NCBI RefSeq assembly: GCF_000471905.2
Contig: NW_006499207.1
Coordinates: 2,873,979-2,937,978 of the forward strand
Direction: 5' to 3'
DNA length: 64,000 bases
Source of the DNA: Amborella trichopoda
Lineage: Eukaryota > Streptophyta > Magnoliopsida > Amborellales > Amborellaceae
Shown: piece by piece, positions 20,317-32,660 of the stretch
How positions within the stretch are numbered: position 1 is the first letter of the stretch
How the letters are laid out: every line of letters begins with the position of its first letter
Translations under genes and position numbers: made by a program
Notes under the pieces: model-generated
Told to the model about the DNA's origin: nothing
The model's input: only the letters and a program-made list of their open reading frames with translations
The model's database searches: none

Positions 20317-23283
20317 CTATTTGAATACAGTTTTTAGCACCTTGGTCCCAAATGCCAAATAAAGAGGAAGCGGGTCAATAAAGCCTACAAAACAGTAAAA
20401 ATTTCAACAGCCTCAGAATGCCACTAGAACTAGTCAAGATCTTCATAAGTACCCCAAAAGGTCACCTGCCAATTTTTATAACGATCAAATATGACTGTGC
20501 CAGTGAACACAAAGAAAAACATTCAGAAAAATTAGCCTCTAGCACCTTGAAAATGGACCCTGCAACTAGAACTATGTTTTTGGTGCGTCAAACGGCTATG
20601 GGACCACTACCAGTGGATCCGAAACGGTCGAAAACCCAACCCTATGAGTCAAGTTTCGACTTAATCGGGCACCTCAGGGCAAAGTTATGGGTAAAATACC
20701 GAAAAGGGGTAAGCCACGCACTATTTCCATGTGGCCACCTTTCACCAAAACACCATTAAACATGGCTATTTTCACAGTCACGACCAATGACTTTCGGGAT
20801 CTATATCTCGCTTGATCCGATTTGGATTGTGCTCAATTTTTTAGCGTGTTCGTCTCGTCAAGACGAGCGTTTCGATAGGTGGTACGCCCCGTCAAGATGC
20901 TCAAGCAAGGAGAAAAACTAGAGAGAATTTGTTGATCTATTAAGAAAGTTGCAGAAAATTCAGCAGCAGCACGCCGCACTCCAACGCCCAATTCACGATG
21001 CTTAGATACCTGATCGGCATGAAACCAATTCCATTATGTACGTAAGGTCCGTGGCTATCTCTAGTCCAAACCCTGTGTACTATGAATGGTTGGATTTCAC
21101 ACACAAGGGCCTCAAAGCTGCAGTAAATTTCGACCCTCAAATTTCAAGATTCCGGCAAAAAACTTAAGATGACAAAATCTTCATCCGGACACGAAATCGA
21201 GCCATGCTTGTTGCAATGTGATCGTGACGACATGCTCAGTATTCTTCAACGAAGAAATAGAAGAAAAAATCAAGGAACGAGCACACAATCGATGCCGAGG
21301 TTTGCAAGATTCATCTAAAATTCAAGTTTCATGATCATGGCTCAAAAAGATTTGTGGCTAGAACTTGGTATCAAATTGATCGCCTTGTCGAGCCCTACTA
21401 GAAACTGTCATTTTTTCGATCAAATAGGCATATAGGAACCCTAGATCAGTCCTAAAAGATCACGCAAATTCTCGGGCAGCAGTAGGGACTGTTCTGGAAT
21501 TCCACAAATTCTTAGGTAGGGGCAAAACAATCCTTTTGCACCCATTTTTATAATTTCTTTTAAGTCAATTAAATTGTAATTATCTTCAATTTTAGGTAGT
21601 TTTTGGGCGTCCACTCATGTTTGGGACTAATTCTATATAGACATGCAAAGCTTCATTAAAAAAAAAACCCTTCAATTCAACTTTCATTGATTCAATAAAA
21701 TTTCACTCATTGCTTGAGTTCGTGGGGGCATCTTGGAGAGAGAGAGGATAGAGAAGAATAGGGTGAGTACCATTTGGTAAGTAATTTTCTCTCTCCTCTT
21801 TTCTCTCTTTTCTCTATCCTCCACTCTTTCTCTATCCTCCCCTCTTTCTCTCTCCTCTTTTCTCATATCTATCTTTCTCTCTCCACTCTTTTCTCATCTC
21901 TTTCTTTCTTTCTCTCTTCTTTTCATATTTATCCCTCTCTCTCTCTCTTCCTCCGCTAGTTTATCATGTCTCTCAATCCCTGCTTTCTCTTTCTCCATTC
22001 ACGCATGGCAGACCTATCTCCTAGTGTGATGCCTTCCTGCTCCTGAGACATAAACAATGAGCCAGACCTTAGCCCAATCGACACAAGCCTAGCGCCGACC
22101 GGGTTTTCTTTCTCTTTCTTCTCTTTTATCACAACTGGTGCAAGCCTAGTGCAGGTCGGGTTTTCTCTCTTTTTCTTCTCTTCTGTCACAACCGACAGAA
22201 ACCTATTGCCAATTGGGTTTTCTCTCTCTTTCTTCTCTTTTATCACAGCTGGAGTAAGTCTAGCGAATGCTGGGTTCCTCTCTTTTTCTTCTCCTTTGTC
22301 ATAGCCGGCATAAGTCTATCACCGGTTGGGTTTTCTCCCTCTTTCTTTTCTTCCTTCACAGCCAGCGGGAGCCATCGCCTGCATGCTTTCTCTCTCCTAT
22401 TTCTTATGACACAGCTAGCACATGCCCTTTGCCGCCTGCATGCTTTCTCTCAGCTCTTTCTTTATTTCACAGTAGGTAGCAGCCATCATTGTCTGAGTTT
22501 TCCCTCTGCTCTCATTCCCGTCTGCGTCCTCCTCCTCCTTTCCTTCCTTTCTCTCTCTTCTTCTTCTCTCATGGTTATCTATCCTACTCTGTTTCTTCTT
22601 CTCTTTTATCTTCTTCTTTTCTCACTCCTCGTCTCTCTCTCTTCTTTTCTTTCCCTCTCTGATCTCTATTCTTTCTTCTACTCTCTCCTTTGATCAAAAA
22701 TGGTTGAGATCAGCCTTCAATTGTAGTCTTGTAATTTAGCTATAATGTTGATTGTGTCAGTCATAGTTACTGTGCTTGCTTTATTATCACGATAGACAAG
22801 TCATTGCATCTAGCTAGTCGTTATTGGTATAATCGTCTAATAGTAACGTTGTTGAGCCAGTCTTAGCTACCAATCCTGTTTCACTATCACGATAGGTCAA
22901 TTACCAACTAGTCAGGTCATTGAGTCAGTCTCACCACTCGATCGAATTCTTCTTACCCCAATCTTCATTTCCCATTCTTCTCATCCTTTGAATGTGCACG
23001 CCTGTGTACATTCACCTGAAGGCAAAGTGTGGTCCCTTGACCCACCTTCCTTGTAACATTTTCCATATGTGTGTAATTGCAGAAATAGGAGAATACAAGC
23101 CAAGGGAGGCGATTCCAAACTAGTTTTACTACTAAAGGGTTTCTTTGTGATCTAAGAGGGTGCCCATGTGAGCAAGCCCGAGTAAGTCCCGAACGCACCT
23201 TAAATTCCACTCTCATCGGTTGGTAATACCTGCCCTTGTCCTTGAACAAGGTTCTCGAGAGAGCGATCTCAAAAAGTCTTGGA
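20317..23283 (+). mobile_element. LTR of element C (Tat family)
   Basis: Aligns with LTR A from its first bases (TATTTGAATA, TG changed to TA) through the TATA box CTATATAG (21633-21640), a pyrimidine tract 21785-21960, a degenerate hairpin array 22060-22480, and the U5 block with CGAGAGAGCGATCTCAAAAA. It stops at 23283, about 110 bases before the expected LTR end, where a minus-strand LTR (D) begins in the middle of its U5. Confidence 0.82.
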
Positions 23284-23285
23284 TG

Positions 23286-24467
23286 GGAGAAAACTCAGGC
23301 GGCTCTGAGGTTTTGCTGTCTGAGGCAAAAGGAAGGAGAAAACTCAGGGGGCGCTGAGGTTTCACCGTCTAGGTTAGAAGAGGGGAAAGGAGATAGCAGC
23401 GACGCTAAGGCTTCGCAGGCTGAGTTAAAAGAAGACAAAAGAGATACAAGTGGCGTTGAGGCTTCACCGGCTGAGTCAGAAGAGAGAGGAGAGTGAGAGC
23501 ACATACGACGATGGACTTCCACCATCTGGGACAAGAGAGAGAAAGGAGATTTTGATAAAGACCTAGCCTGCTATTCAGGCTAAGACCCAACCCACTGGTT
23601 GTGTCTCAGAAACAAGAAGACATCACACCAGGCAAGAGGTCCACCATGGATGGATGGAGGAAAGAAGGAAGAACTGAGACATGATAGACCAGAGGAAGAA
23701 GAAAGAGATAGAGATAAAGATGAAAGTAGGAAAGAGAAAGGGAGAGACGAGAGAGAAAGATAGGGATGAGAAAAGTGGAAAGCGAAAGAGAGATAGAGAT
23801 GAGAAAAGTGGAGAGAGAGATAGAGACGAGCGAAGAGAAAAGAAAAAAATGGAGAGAAAAAGAGGAGAGAGAAAGAGCGATAGAGATGAGAAAATCTATA
23901 ACAGTCCCTTCTACTGCTCGAGAACTTGCACGATCTTCCATGACTGATCCGGTGTTAAACTGATGTTGTTTGACCGAAAGAGGATTTTTTTCATATAGGG
24001 TTCAACATGGTGATCGATTTGATACCAACTTCGTGCCATGAATCATGTTTTTAAGCCATGATCATAAGACTTGAATTTTGGATGAATATTGAAAACTTTG
24101 GATCGATACTGTGCTCTTTCCCTGATGTTTTTCTTCAGTTTCTTCATTGAGTCGCACTGAGCATGCCGTCATGATCACGTTGCAACAAACATAGCTCAAT
24201 TTCGTGTCTGGACGAAGATTTCGTCGTTTTGAGTTTTTGGTCGTAATTTGGAAATTCGGTGGCCAGAATTTAATTAAGATTCAACGCTTCTATGTGTGAA
24301 ATCCAACCGTTCATTATTTACGAAGTTCTGACCAAAGATAACCGCAGACCTTATGCACATAATGTAATTGATTTTATGTCGATCGGGTATGCCAACATTG
24401 TGATTTGGCCATCGGAGTGAGGTGTGCTGCTATTGAATTTTCTGCAACTTTCTTCACGGATCAGCAA
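23286..24467 (-). mobile_element. LTR D, first part (minus strand, split by the chromovirus)
   Basis: U5 and half of U3 of a minus-strand Tat-family LTR: hairpin repeats 23290-23600 with arms such as GCGACGCTAAGGCTTCGCAG, a GA-rich tract 23680-23890, then U3. It continues at 34639 after the nested chromovirus. The U5 end and PBS are missing at 23286. Charged open frames in the GA-rich tract are composition artefacts. Confidence 0.8.
24463..24467. repeat. Target-site duplication, left copy (AGCAA)
   Basis: AGCAA just before the TGTTACACCCC end of the chromovirus LTR. The same five bases follow the right LTR at 34639-34643. The uninterrupted site is visible in other LTR copies as CAGCAACTTCTCTCT (for example near 59495). 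Confidence 0.93.
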
Positions 24468-27229
24468 TGTTACACCCCAAGTTCACTACCACTTTTGCGG
24501 TGAGACAGGCCACTCCTATACTATCTACATATAAAAAAAAATTTAAAATTCCTATTTGTATATTTGTATTATATCAAATAATGTAATTTTAATCTGTAAA
24601 AAGTCGGCTCACAACTAGTACTAACATGAAGGCTAGATATATTTTTTTTCCATTTCTAATAGTTTGTACAAAGTCTACTCATAACAAATATTAGCAGGAA
24701 AGTCCATACAAAGTTTTTCCAACTGTACAAAGTACATTTTAAACTTATGTCAACATGAAGATTTTACAATTTTGATAGAACTAAAAGTTACAAAAATATT
24801 TGACCTTGATAATCATTTCTCCCAAGCTACTCCTATTGGATGATAAGACTGTCATTACTCTGAAAAGGATTCATAACAGTTTAATGAGCTTGACTACTTC
24901 ATAAGTGATCATCATGGTCTTAAAAATAATCATAGTTGGAAGATATAAATGTTTTCTAAAGAATGTATATTAAAAACTACCTGAAGAGGAACTTCGAGCA
25001 AAAACATTTATGAAATAACAATTTCACTTTCAAAAATGCACAATTAAACATAATCCAAATGATGGAAATGCATATCAACATCTTAACAGAAAGGCATCAT
25101 TCCAAAGATTTCACAAAATATCCTACTGGCATCCTACGTAGGTCACCTATATACCTCACCAGCATCTTGGATGAGTATAAATAATCCCAGCAGGACCAAT
25201 CATACTTCATCGGCTTACCGGATGAGTCCAAACAATCCTTACCGGCATAACCAGATAGATCCAAACAATCCCTGTGGGTCTGATCATATCTCACAGGCAT
25301 CTCGGATAAGTCCAAATATCCCACCAGCATCCTGGATGGGCCCAAAATAATACCTGCAGGCCCAATCATACCTCACCAGCGTACCGAATGAGTCCAAATA
25401 CCCCACCAGCGTCCTGGATGGGTCCAATTATACTTAAATTATCTATAAATTTCCTTTAACCTCAAAACGCATCAACATCATGCAAAGTATCACTGAAATC
25501 ATTAATAGGAATTTGCTTAAAGCAAGTTAAACAATCACTTTCATTGAAATATTTGTAAGTAACCAGTCACATAGTTTGGCAATAATCTATTGAAGGTAGC
25601 AGTTCTAAAGGACAATCTTGAAATCTAACATGACAACCATTTAGTATCAAAGGAAGAACCCTTATGGGAATCCAAAATTAAAAACGGAATTATCACAATT
25701 TATGGAAATGCCAATTTGCAAATAATCATTTCATAGGCAATGCAACACTCAAGTGTAGAAATATCGGTTTTTCAAGTATGAGGAAGTCATTTGCTCATGC
25801 ATAAAACTTATAAAATAAAGATGATGGAATGAAATATCACTATTTTAAAAAGCCAGACTATTTTTCAGAAGAATGATGTAACTTACCTTTATATGTCACG
25901 AGATGTGTTACTATTGCTAGAGTAAATTTGGGATTACTGGCTTTTGGCTACAGGTATGGAAAAATAGATTAATGAGTTTATTTAGAAAGAAGAAGTATAT
26001 ATATAAAATATGTTCATTAAGGTAATAGAATCAAAATTCTATTAATACTATTTCTATTGAATAATGTCATTTTTGTGGGAATATTGTAGTTATGAATATA
26101 TCAAAAATATAAGGACAAGGTATGGCTTCAAATTACTATTATTATTATATTATTGTATAAGATTGTGATAGTATCTTTCATTTTATCTATACTCTATATA
26201 ATAAATTAAAACATATGGTTTCTTTATCATCACTATTTTATATACTATCTTTAATAAAATTATTATAATTTTGTGGAATAAGGATATTAAGGGAAGAGAG
26301 AGAAGTGAGTACGAAAATTCGTTTTTATATGAGAGGAGAAGATAGAGAGAGAATGAGAAACCAATAAATATAATATTATAAAGTAATGATAGATGGTGAT
26401 ATGAGTAATTATTAAAATAACAATATTTTTAATATTATGAAAGGGTAAGAAAGAGAGAGTTTGAAATTCGTTTAAGAATATGAGAGGAGAAAAGAGAGAA
26501 AGAATTAAAGAAACTAATAAATAATGAGAATTATGAGGTAATGATTTTAATGTCATTGGAAAGACATAAAATGAAAGAGAGAGAGAGAGAGAGAGAGAAA
26601 ATATAATCATATTGAGGTAATATAGTAATGTTATTAGGAGAATATCATAAGATCATCATTAAAACATAAGGGAAAGAAAATGATTGAGAAGAGAGAGGGA
26701 AGACTTACGTAGAGAGAGAGAGGACTTACATGGCGAGACAAACATCAAACTTGATGAGCTTGATGATTAGCACATGAGGGGGAGGAAGCCTTTATATAAT
26801 AAGGGAGAACACTTCTCCTTGTGACACATGTCAACCATGTGTCCCTTTTTATTTTATTTTATTTTAATTTCTAAGCCACCTCATATCTTTTGTGTCACCT
26901 TTCATTTTGTTATTCCACTTATCATTCCTTTTTGCCACTTCACACTAATGATGGACACCTCATTGGTGTATTATTTTATTATTTCTCTTAAACGTTTTTG
27001 ATGCAAAACTCGTATGGAATAAAAGGCATGGTCCCATGGCATACTTTTAACATCATGGTCCATACTTTATATTTTATTTTCAAATTTCATTATATTTATC
27101 ATACATACATATTTATTTGTTATATTTGCTATTATTACCATCATTATTTATTATAGTTGTTATTGTTATTATTATTATTGTTATTATTATTATTATTATT
27201 TTCTAATTAAAAAAAATTTGGTCATCACA
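24468..27229 (-). mobile_element. 3' LTR of the chromovirus
   Basis: 2762 bp. On the plus strand it runs from TGTTACACCCC to GTCATCACA, so on the element strand it starts TGTGATGAC and ends GGGGTGTAACA. The TATA-like sequence TATATAAAGG is on the minus strand at 26790-26798. AG-rich runs (GAGAGAGAGAGA) occur at 26577-26600. Confidence 0.95.
25120..25430 (-). repeat. Minisatellite in the chromovirus 3' LTR
   Basis: Units of about 45 bases built on GGATGAGTCCAAA and CACCAGCAT. It gives a repetitive minus-strand open frame of 90 codons (25097-25369) with recurring LDSSG/DLSG words. The matching block in the other LTR is at 32350-32660. Confidence 0.8.
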
Positions 27230-27243
27230 TTCTTCCCCCCCTT
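27230..27243 (-). promoter_or_regulatory. Polypurine tract of the chromovirus
   Basis: The minus strand reads AAGGGGGGGAAGAA directly before the 3' LTR. This is the expected primer site for second-strand DNA. Confidence 0.9.
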
Positions 27244-27274
27244 AAAGAAATTTAGTCCTCTAAATTTTCGTACC

Positions 27275-28442
27275 TTATTGTTGAAATAGATCAGGGTATT
27301 TTTCCTTGATTTCGTCTTCGCGTTCTCAAGCTGACTCCTCCCTTAAATGGTATTGTCACAATACACAGAGTAGAGGAATTTCCTTGTTACGTAACACCTG
27401 CACCCTCCTATCTAGTATCAGAATTGACCGTTTAATGAAGGCCAGGTCCTCATTGACTAGTAAAGGTTCATATTTCAGGATATGGGATGGTTCAGACTGA
27501 TATTATCGTAATAAGGATATATGGAAAACATTATGAATGTTTTCTAATTCAGGAGGTAAGGCCAGTCTATATGCCACGCTTTCGATTCTTTCCAGTATTT
27601 CAAATGGTCCGATGTAGCGTGGGCTTAGTTTTCCTTTCTTACTGAATCTCATGATGCCCTTGGTTGGCGAAACCTTTAGGAAGACGCGATCACCTATCTC
27701 AAACTCAAGGTCTCTTTGTCTGTTATTAGCATCACTCTATTGTCGACTCTGGCCTGTTCTGAGCCTTTCCCGAATTAATGCTATTTTATTTAAGGTTACC
27801 TATACAATTTCTTGTCCCAAAAGCCTTTTTTCACCAACCTCATCGCAACAGATCGGTGACCTACATTTCTTTCCATATAGGGCTTCATATGGTGTCATCT
27901 AAATACTGGATTGGAAGCTGTTATTATAGGCAAAATCAATCAAGGGTAAATGGTCATCCCAACTTCTTGTGAAGTCCGTGACGCAGGCCTTAACATATCT
28001 TCTAAGGTCCAAATAGTCCTCTCTGATTGCCCAGCAGTTTGGGGGTGAAAGGTAGTATTAAAGGTGAGCCTTGTTCCCATGGCTGACTGCATCCTACCCA
28101 AAATATAGAAGTAAATTAAGTGTCCTTGTCTAATACAATACTGACCGGAACTCCATTCAATCGTACTATTTCCTTGATGTACAATTGGGCTAGTCGATCC
28201 AAAGTGTAGATCGTGCGAACAGGTAGAAAGTGGGCAGTTTTGGTTAGCCGGTCCATAATAACCCGAAAGCTACCGTGTCTTGAATTTGTCTTTGACAAAC
28301 CAGAGATAAAGTCCATAGAAGTGTGCTCCAATTTCCATTCTGGTATTGGTAAGGGTTGTAACAATCTAGCAAGCTTTTGACGCTCAGCTTTTATTTGCTG
28401 ACATGTTAAGCACTTGGAAATAAATAGTGCTACTTCTTTTTT
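27275..28442 (-). pseudogene. Integrase with chromodomain-like tail, chromovirus (broken)
   Basis: The zinc finger starts in the preceding frame (HHSRYTIHPG) and its CLTCQQIK half follows after a frameshift near 28440. The core is open at 28116-28364 (MDFISGL, VIMDRLTKTAHF, LDKDT then a stop); the GQSERTI motif with the catalytic glutamate follows near 28040 in another frame. The C-terminal part has the [14 protein letters not shown] motif and NVFHISLLR near 27500. The end, DLFQQ-stop at 27275-27277, comes after IPLLCVLWQYH and AWEREDEIKEKYP, which resembles the chromodomain that directs chromoviruses to heterochromatin. At least five stops or shifts. Confidence 0.9.
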
Positions 28443-29270
28443 ATATTATTCCACCAAAAGGTTTTTTTCAAGTCCTGGTACATTTTGGTACTCCCGGGAT
28501 GAATGGTATAACGAGAGTGATGTGCTTCTTCCAATATAGCTTTCTTCACATTTTCATTATCTGAAACATAGTTCCGACGTCTGAATCTTAATAAGTCATC
28601 ACTGCTTATAGAGAATTTGTCTTTCTTTCCCAACTTTAATTCTTTTATAATTTTTGTAAATTGAGGGTCCCCTTTTTGTGTTACCCGAATTTGTTGAACT
28701 ACTTGGGGTTCGGCCCTTATGTTGGCAACCATTCCTACCCTACCATTAAGGAGTAGAGTCGGATGCCAAACCATTCTCTCTTTCAACAATTTCATCTCCC
28801 AATTCATTAGATCAGCTAGCACTCCTGCAGACTCCCTAAGCCTTTCCTGAATGATAATGGATCGTACAATTATAATTTTTAGGAAATCCATCCATCTTAC
28901 TTGTCGCATATATAAATCTTTCTGGGAAAAGAGATATTTTAGACTCGTATGATTTGTATATATTTCAAATTTCTCACCGTACAAATAATGCCTCAAAATT
29001 TTTAATGCAAATACTATTGCAGCCAACTCCAAGCCATGAATTGGATACTGCTTATCATATTCTTTTAACTGTCTGGATGCATATGCCACGACCTTTTCAT
29101 AATGCATTAATACACAACCCAAGACTTTATGTGAAGCGTCAGTATAAATCACAAATCCTCCACTCCCCTCAGGAATAGTTAAGATAGGTGTTGAAGTCAA
29201 TCGAGCTTTTAGTTTTTGAAAACACTCCTCGCATTCTTTTGTCCATTCAAATTTGACATTTTTCTATGTC
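28443..29270 (-). pseudogene. RNase H and connection domain, chromovirus
   Basis: The open frame 28430-29200 (256 codons) is the longest in the window. It shows FVIYTDASHKVLGCVL with the first catalytic aspartate, ELAAIVFALK with the glutamate, and IYTNHTSLKYL, where the usual TDH is TNH (codon 28952-28954, Asp to Asn). It ends in the start of the integrase zinc finger (HHSRYTIHPG...WWNNIKKK) at a frameshift near 28440. In-frame stops separate it from RT, at 29378-29380 and near 29265, but the frame is the same. Confidence 0.92.
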
Positions 29271-30112
29271 AATCGATTTAATGGGGTTGCAATTTGAGAG
29301 AATCCTTCTACAAATCTTCTGTAATATCCTGCCAATCCCAAAAAACTTCGAACTTCAGTCATATTTCTTGGTTGTTTCTAATTAACAATGGTTTCAATCT
29401 TTGAAGGATCAATTGATAAACCTTCCTTTGATATTACATATCCTAAAAATGTTATTTGCTCTAGCCAAAATTCACATTTACTTAGTTTGACATACAACTT
29501 CTTTTCTCTTAATAATTGCAATATTAATCTTACATGTTGCTCATGTTCCTCCAGATCCTTGGAATAGAGTAGAATAACATCGATGAATACCATAATAAAC
29601 TTATCTACAAAGGGCTTAAAGACTCGATTCATCAAATCCATAAATGCAGCCGGTGCATTAGTTAATCCAAAAGGCATAACTAAGAATTCATAATGTCCAT
29701 ATCCTATCCTAAAAGGTGTCTTGGGAACATCATTACTTCTAATCTTAAGCTAATGGTATCCAAATCTACAATCAATTTTTGAAAATACTTGTGATCCTTG
29801 TAACTGATCAAACAAATCATCAATTCTAGGTAGTAGATACTTATTTTTTACTGTCACCTGATTTAGCTGTCTATAATCAATACACAACCTCATGAATCCA
29901 TCTTTCTTTTTAACAAACAATACTGGAGCACCCCAAGGTGACACACTGGGTTTACTGAAACCTTTATCTAATAATTCTTTCAGTTGTTGTTTAAGTTCCT
30001 TAAGTTCTGCAGGTGCCATTCGGTAAGGGGCTTTGAAAATTGGAGCTGTTCTGGGAAGTAACTAAATGGAGAATTCGATTTACCTGTCAGGGGGTAACCC
30101 TGGCAGTTCCTC
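29271..30112 (-). pseudogene. Reverse transcriptase, chromovirus (inactive)
   Basis: Starts around PEELPGLPPDR. The open piece 29750-30019 has [26 protein letters not shown] and [11 protein letters not shown] with the first catalytic aspartate. After a single stop at 29750-29752 (TAG where CAG is expected) the same frame continues as 29378-29677 with [12 protein letters not shown]. The catalytic box reads FIDV instead of YIDD: GTT at 29576-29578 replaces the second aspartate by valine. The domain is recognised beyond doubt; the enzyme is dead. Confidence 0.94.
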
Positions 30113-30766
30113 AGGGGATACGTTAGGAAATTCCCGAACAACCGGAATGGCATTCAAGTTTATCGTTTCATTTTATCTTCTATAACATAGGCAAAAAAGC
30201 CTTGACATCCTTTTTGAAGAAGGCGATTAGCCTGAATGGAGGAGACTAAATATGGTGGGGAGGCTTCTTTGATGCCCGCTACGTAAAATATTGGTTAATT
30301 TGGTATACAAAATGTAACCCTTTTCTTTTAACAATCAACACTTGCATGGTAAGCCGGGAGCCCATCCATGCCTAAAATTACATCAAAGTCTTGTATTTCT
30401 AAGAATATTAAACCACCAACAATTCCTTTTCTTCTATCATTATTACATAAGATTTGTATATTAAATTGGTATCAATTGAATCCCCTGTAGGTGTGGCAAC
30501 CTCTAAAATGTATTTCAATTGTCTGGTGCTACCTTTAAGTGGCAAGCAAAATGTGATGATACAAATGAATGAATAGATTCAGGATCAGTTAGAATATGAG
30601 CTAACTTTTGGAAGATAGTAAGAGTACTTGGGATCACCGAGTTTGAGGCTTGAGCATCTTTCTGGATAATTTTGAATACTCTTCCCTTTGTCTAGGGTTT
30701 TTGGGTTGCTTCTCCGGGCTTCACATGTTGTTGCATTTTTTAGGCTGGACAATCTTTCATCTTGTG
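30113..30766 (-). pseudogene. Protease and flanking linker, chromovirus (broken)
   Basis: The minus strand shows DVILGMDGLPAYHASVDC and KRVTF near 30300-30390, the usual end of the aspartic protease of chromoviruses (LGMDWL motif, W to G here). The active-site region (DSGATHSF in the family) is hardly readable near 30500. A frameshift lies between the zinc-knuckle part of gag and this region; the remnant 30585-30839 runs in another frame. Several stops. Confidence 0.75.
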
Positions 30767-31612
30767 TCACAACTTCTCCAATTGGAAACAAGCTTCGGTT
30801 CCCCAGTAATAAGGTGTCAACCCATGTTTCTTTCCACATCTCTTACAAGGCTCTGGTGGGACTTGAAATGGTTCCGGCCTTGGTCTTTTGTTTACCCTTT
30901 CAAATTGTTGTCGATTATTAGGTCTAACCTGACCTTTCCGATTTTTCCTTTTTTGATAATCTTCGCAATCCTTCTCAACAATTTGAGCTTGATCCACTAT
31001 TTCAGCATAAGTTCTTAATTTTAAGACTGATAATCTGCTTCTAATGGCTGGTCTAAGGTCCCTTTCAAATTTTTTCACCTTTCTTACTTCATTATTGACC
31101 ATATGTGGGGCCAACCTGGCAAATTCAGTAAACTTGACCTCATATTGTGCTACCATCCTATTTCCTTGAACTAATTCCAGAAATTCCATTTCCTTTTTAT
31201 CTCGAATAAAATCTGAGAAGTACTACTCATTAAATGTCTCTCGAAATGCTTCCCAAGTCAAGGGTTTATTTTCTAGGGCTAGTACTCGTTTTGCTATCCG
31301 CCACCAATGTTCAGCTTCACCTTCCAACATAAAGACTGCTAAGGTGACTTTCCTATCATCTTGACATTCTTTCACGTCAAATATTTTTTCCAATTGAATA
31401 ATCCATCCCTCAGCTTCTTGTGGATCCACAACACCCTTAAAGGAAGGTGGGTTTAATTTTTTAAATTGTTCGATACTGCACTCACCATTTCCTTCAACTG
31501 GTTGTCCAAGTGAATTGTTATGCTCCATTTGATGCTGCATAAGGGCAACCATATTTTCCAAAGCTCTATGAATTCCTTCCATGCTAACTCCAGCCACATG
31601 AGGTCTTGACAT
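30767..31612 (-). pseudogene. gag, chromovirus (one stop, degenerate zinc knuckle)
   Basis: The start is taken at MSRPHVAG (31612), 91 bases after the 5' LTR; an upstream in-frame ATG at 31642 is less likely. The capsid part contains NPPSFKGVVDPQEAEGWI, the AEHWWR motif and TWEAFRETFNE. TAG at 31223-31225 interrupts the frame, which continues unbroken as 30767-31189 with YEVKFTEFARLAPHMV. The nucleocapsid has CKRCGKKHG near 30840, then CFQLEKL: the second half of the CCHC knuckles is lost to a stop or frameshift. Gag forms the virus-like particle. Confidence 0.92.
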
Positions 31613-31684
31613 CGTAGTTGTTTGTATAAACAATAAGTACACTTAGAGTATTCACTCTCAGGTTTCCTAGGAATCCTAAACCTA

Positions 31685-31698
31685 TTGCTCTGATACCA
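31685..31698 (-). promoter_or_regulatory. Primer-binding site (initiator tRNA-Met), chromovirus
   Basis: The minus strand reads TGGTATCAGAGCAA, 4 bases after the 5' LTR end. TGGTATCAGAGC is the classical complement of plant initiator tRNA-Met. Confidence 0.95.
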
Positions 31699-32349
31699 AA
31701 ATTGTTACACCCCAAGTTCACTAACACTCTTGAGGTGTAAAAGGCCATTTCTATACTATCTATATATATAACAAATTTAAAATTCCTACTTATATATTTG
31801 TACTGCATCAAATAATATAATTTTAATCTGTATAAAGTTGGCTTACAACTGGTATTAATATGAAGGCTAGATATATTTTTTTTCCATTTCTAATGGTTTG
31901 TACACAGTCTACTCATAACAAATATTAAAAGGAAAGACCATACAAAATTTTTCCAACTGTACAAAGTACATTTTCAACTTTTGTCAACATGAAGATTTCA
32001 CAATTTTGATAAAACTAAAAGTAACAAAAATATTTGATCTTGATAATCATTTCTCCAAAGCTACTTCTGCTGCATGATAAGACTGCCATTACTTTGAAAA
32101 GGATTCATAATCGTTTGATGTGCTTGACTACTCAATAAGTGATCATCATGGTCCTAAAATAATCATAGTAGGAAGATATAAATGTTTTCTAAAGAATGTA
32201 TATTAAAAACAACCTGAAGAGGAACTTCGAGCAAAAACATTTATGAAATAACAATTTCACTTTCAGAAATGCACAATTAAACATAATCCAAATGATGGAA
32301 ATGCATATCAATGTTTTACCAGAAAGGCATCATTTAAAAGATTTCACAA

Positions 32350-32660
32350 AATACCCTACTGGTGTCCCAACTAGGTCACTTATATACCCCACCAGCATCT
32401 TGGATGAGTCCAAATAACCCTAATAGGTCCAATCATACCTCATCGATGTACCGGATGAGTCCAAAAAATCCCTACCGGCATAACCAGATAAGTCCAAACA
32501 ATTCCTGCAGGTCCGATCATATCTCATAGGCATCCCGGATGAGTCCAAATATCCCACCAATGTCTTAGATGGGCCCAAAATAATACCTGTAGGTCCAATC
32601 ATACCTCACCGGCATACCGGTTGAGTCCAAATACCCCACCAGCATCCTGGATGGATCCAA
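32350..32660 (-). repeat. Minisatellite in the chromovirus 5' LTR
   Basis: Same unit as 25120-25430, with an open frame at 32420-32602. Confidence 0.8.

Noticed and set aside
23681..23963. Arg/Glu/Lys-rich open frames resembling a coiled coil
   Set aside because: Complement of the pyrimidine tract of LTR D; composition only, and overlapping frames look alike.
28954..29178. Plus-strand frame of 74 codons
   Set aside because: Shadow of the RNase H frame on the minus strand. The plus frames at 27306-27500, 27651-27972 and 30650-31018 are likewise shadows of integrase and gag.
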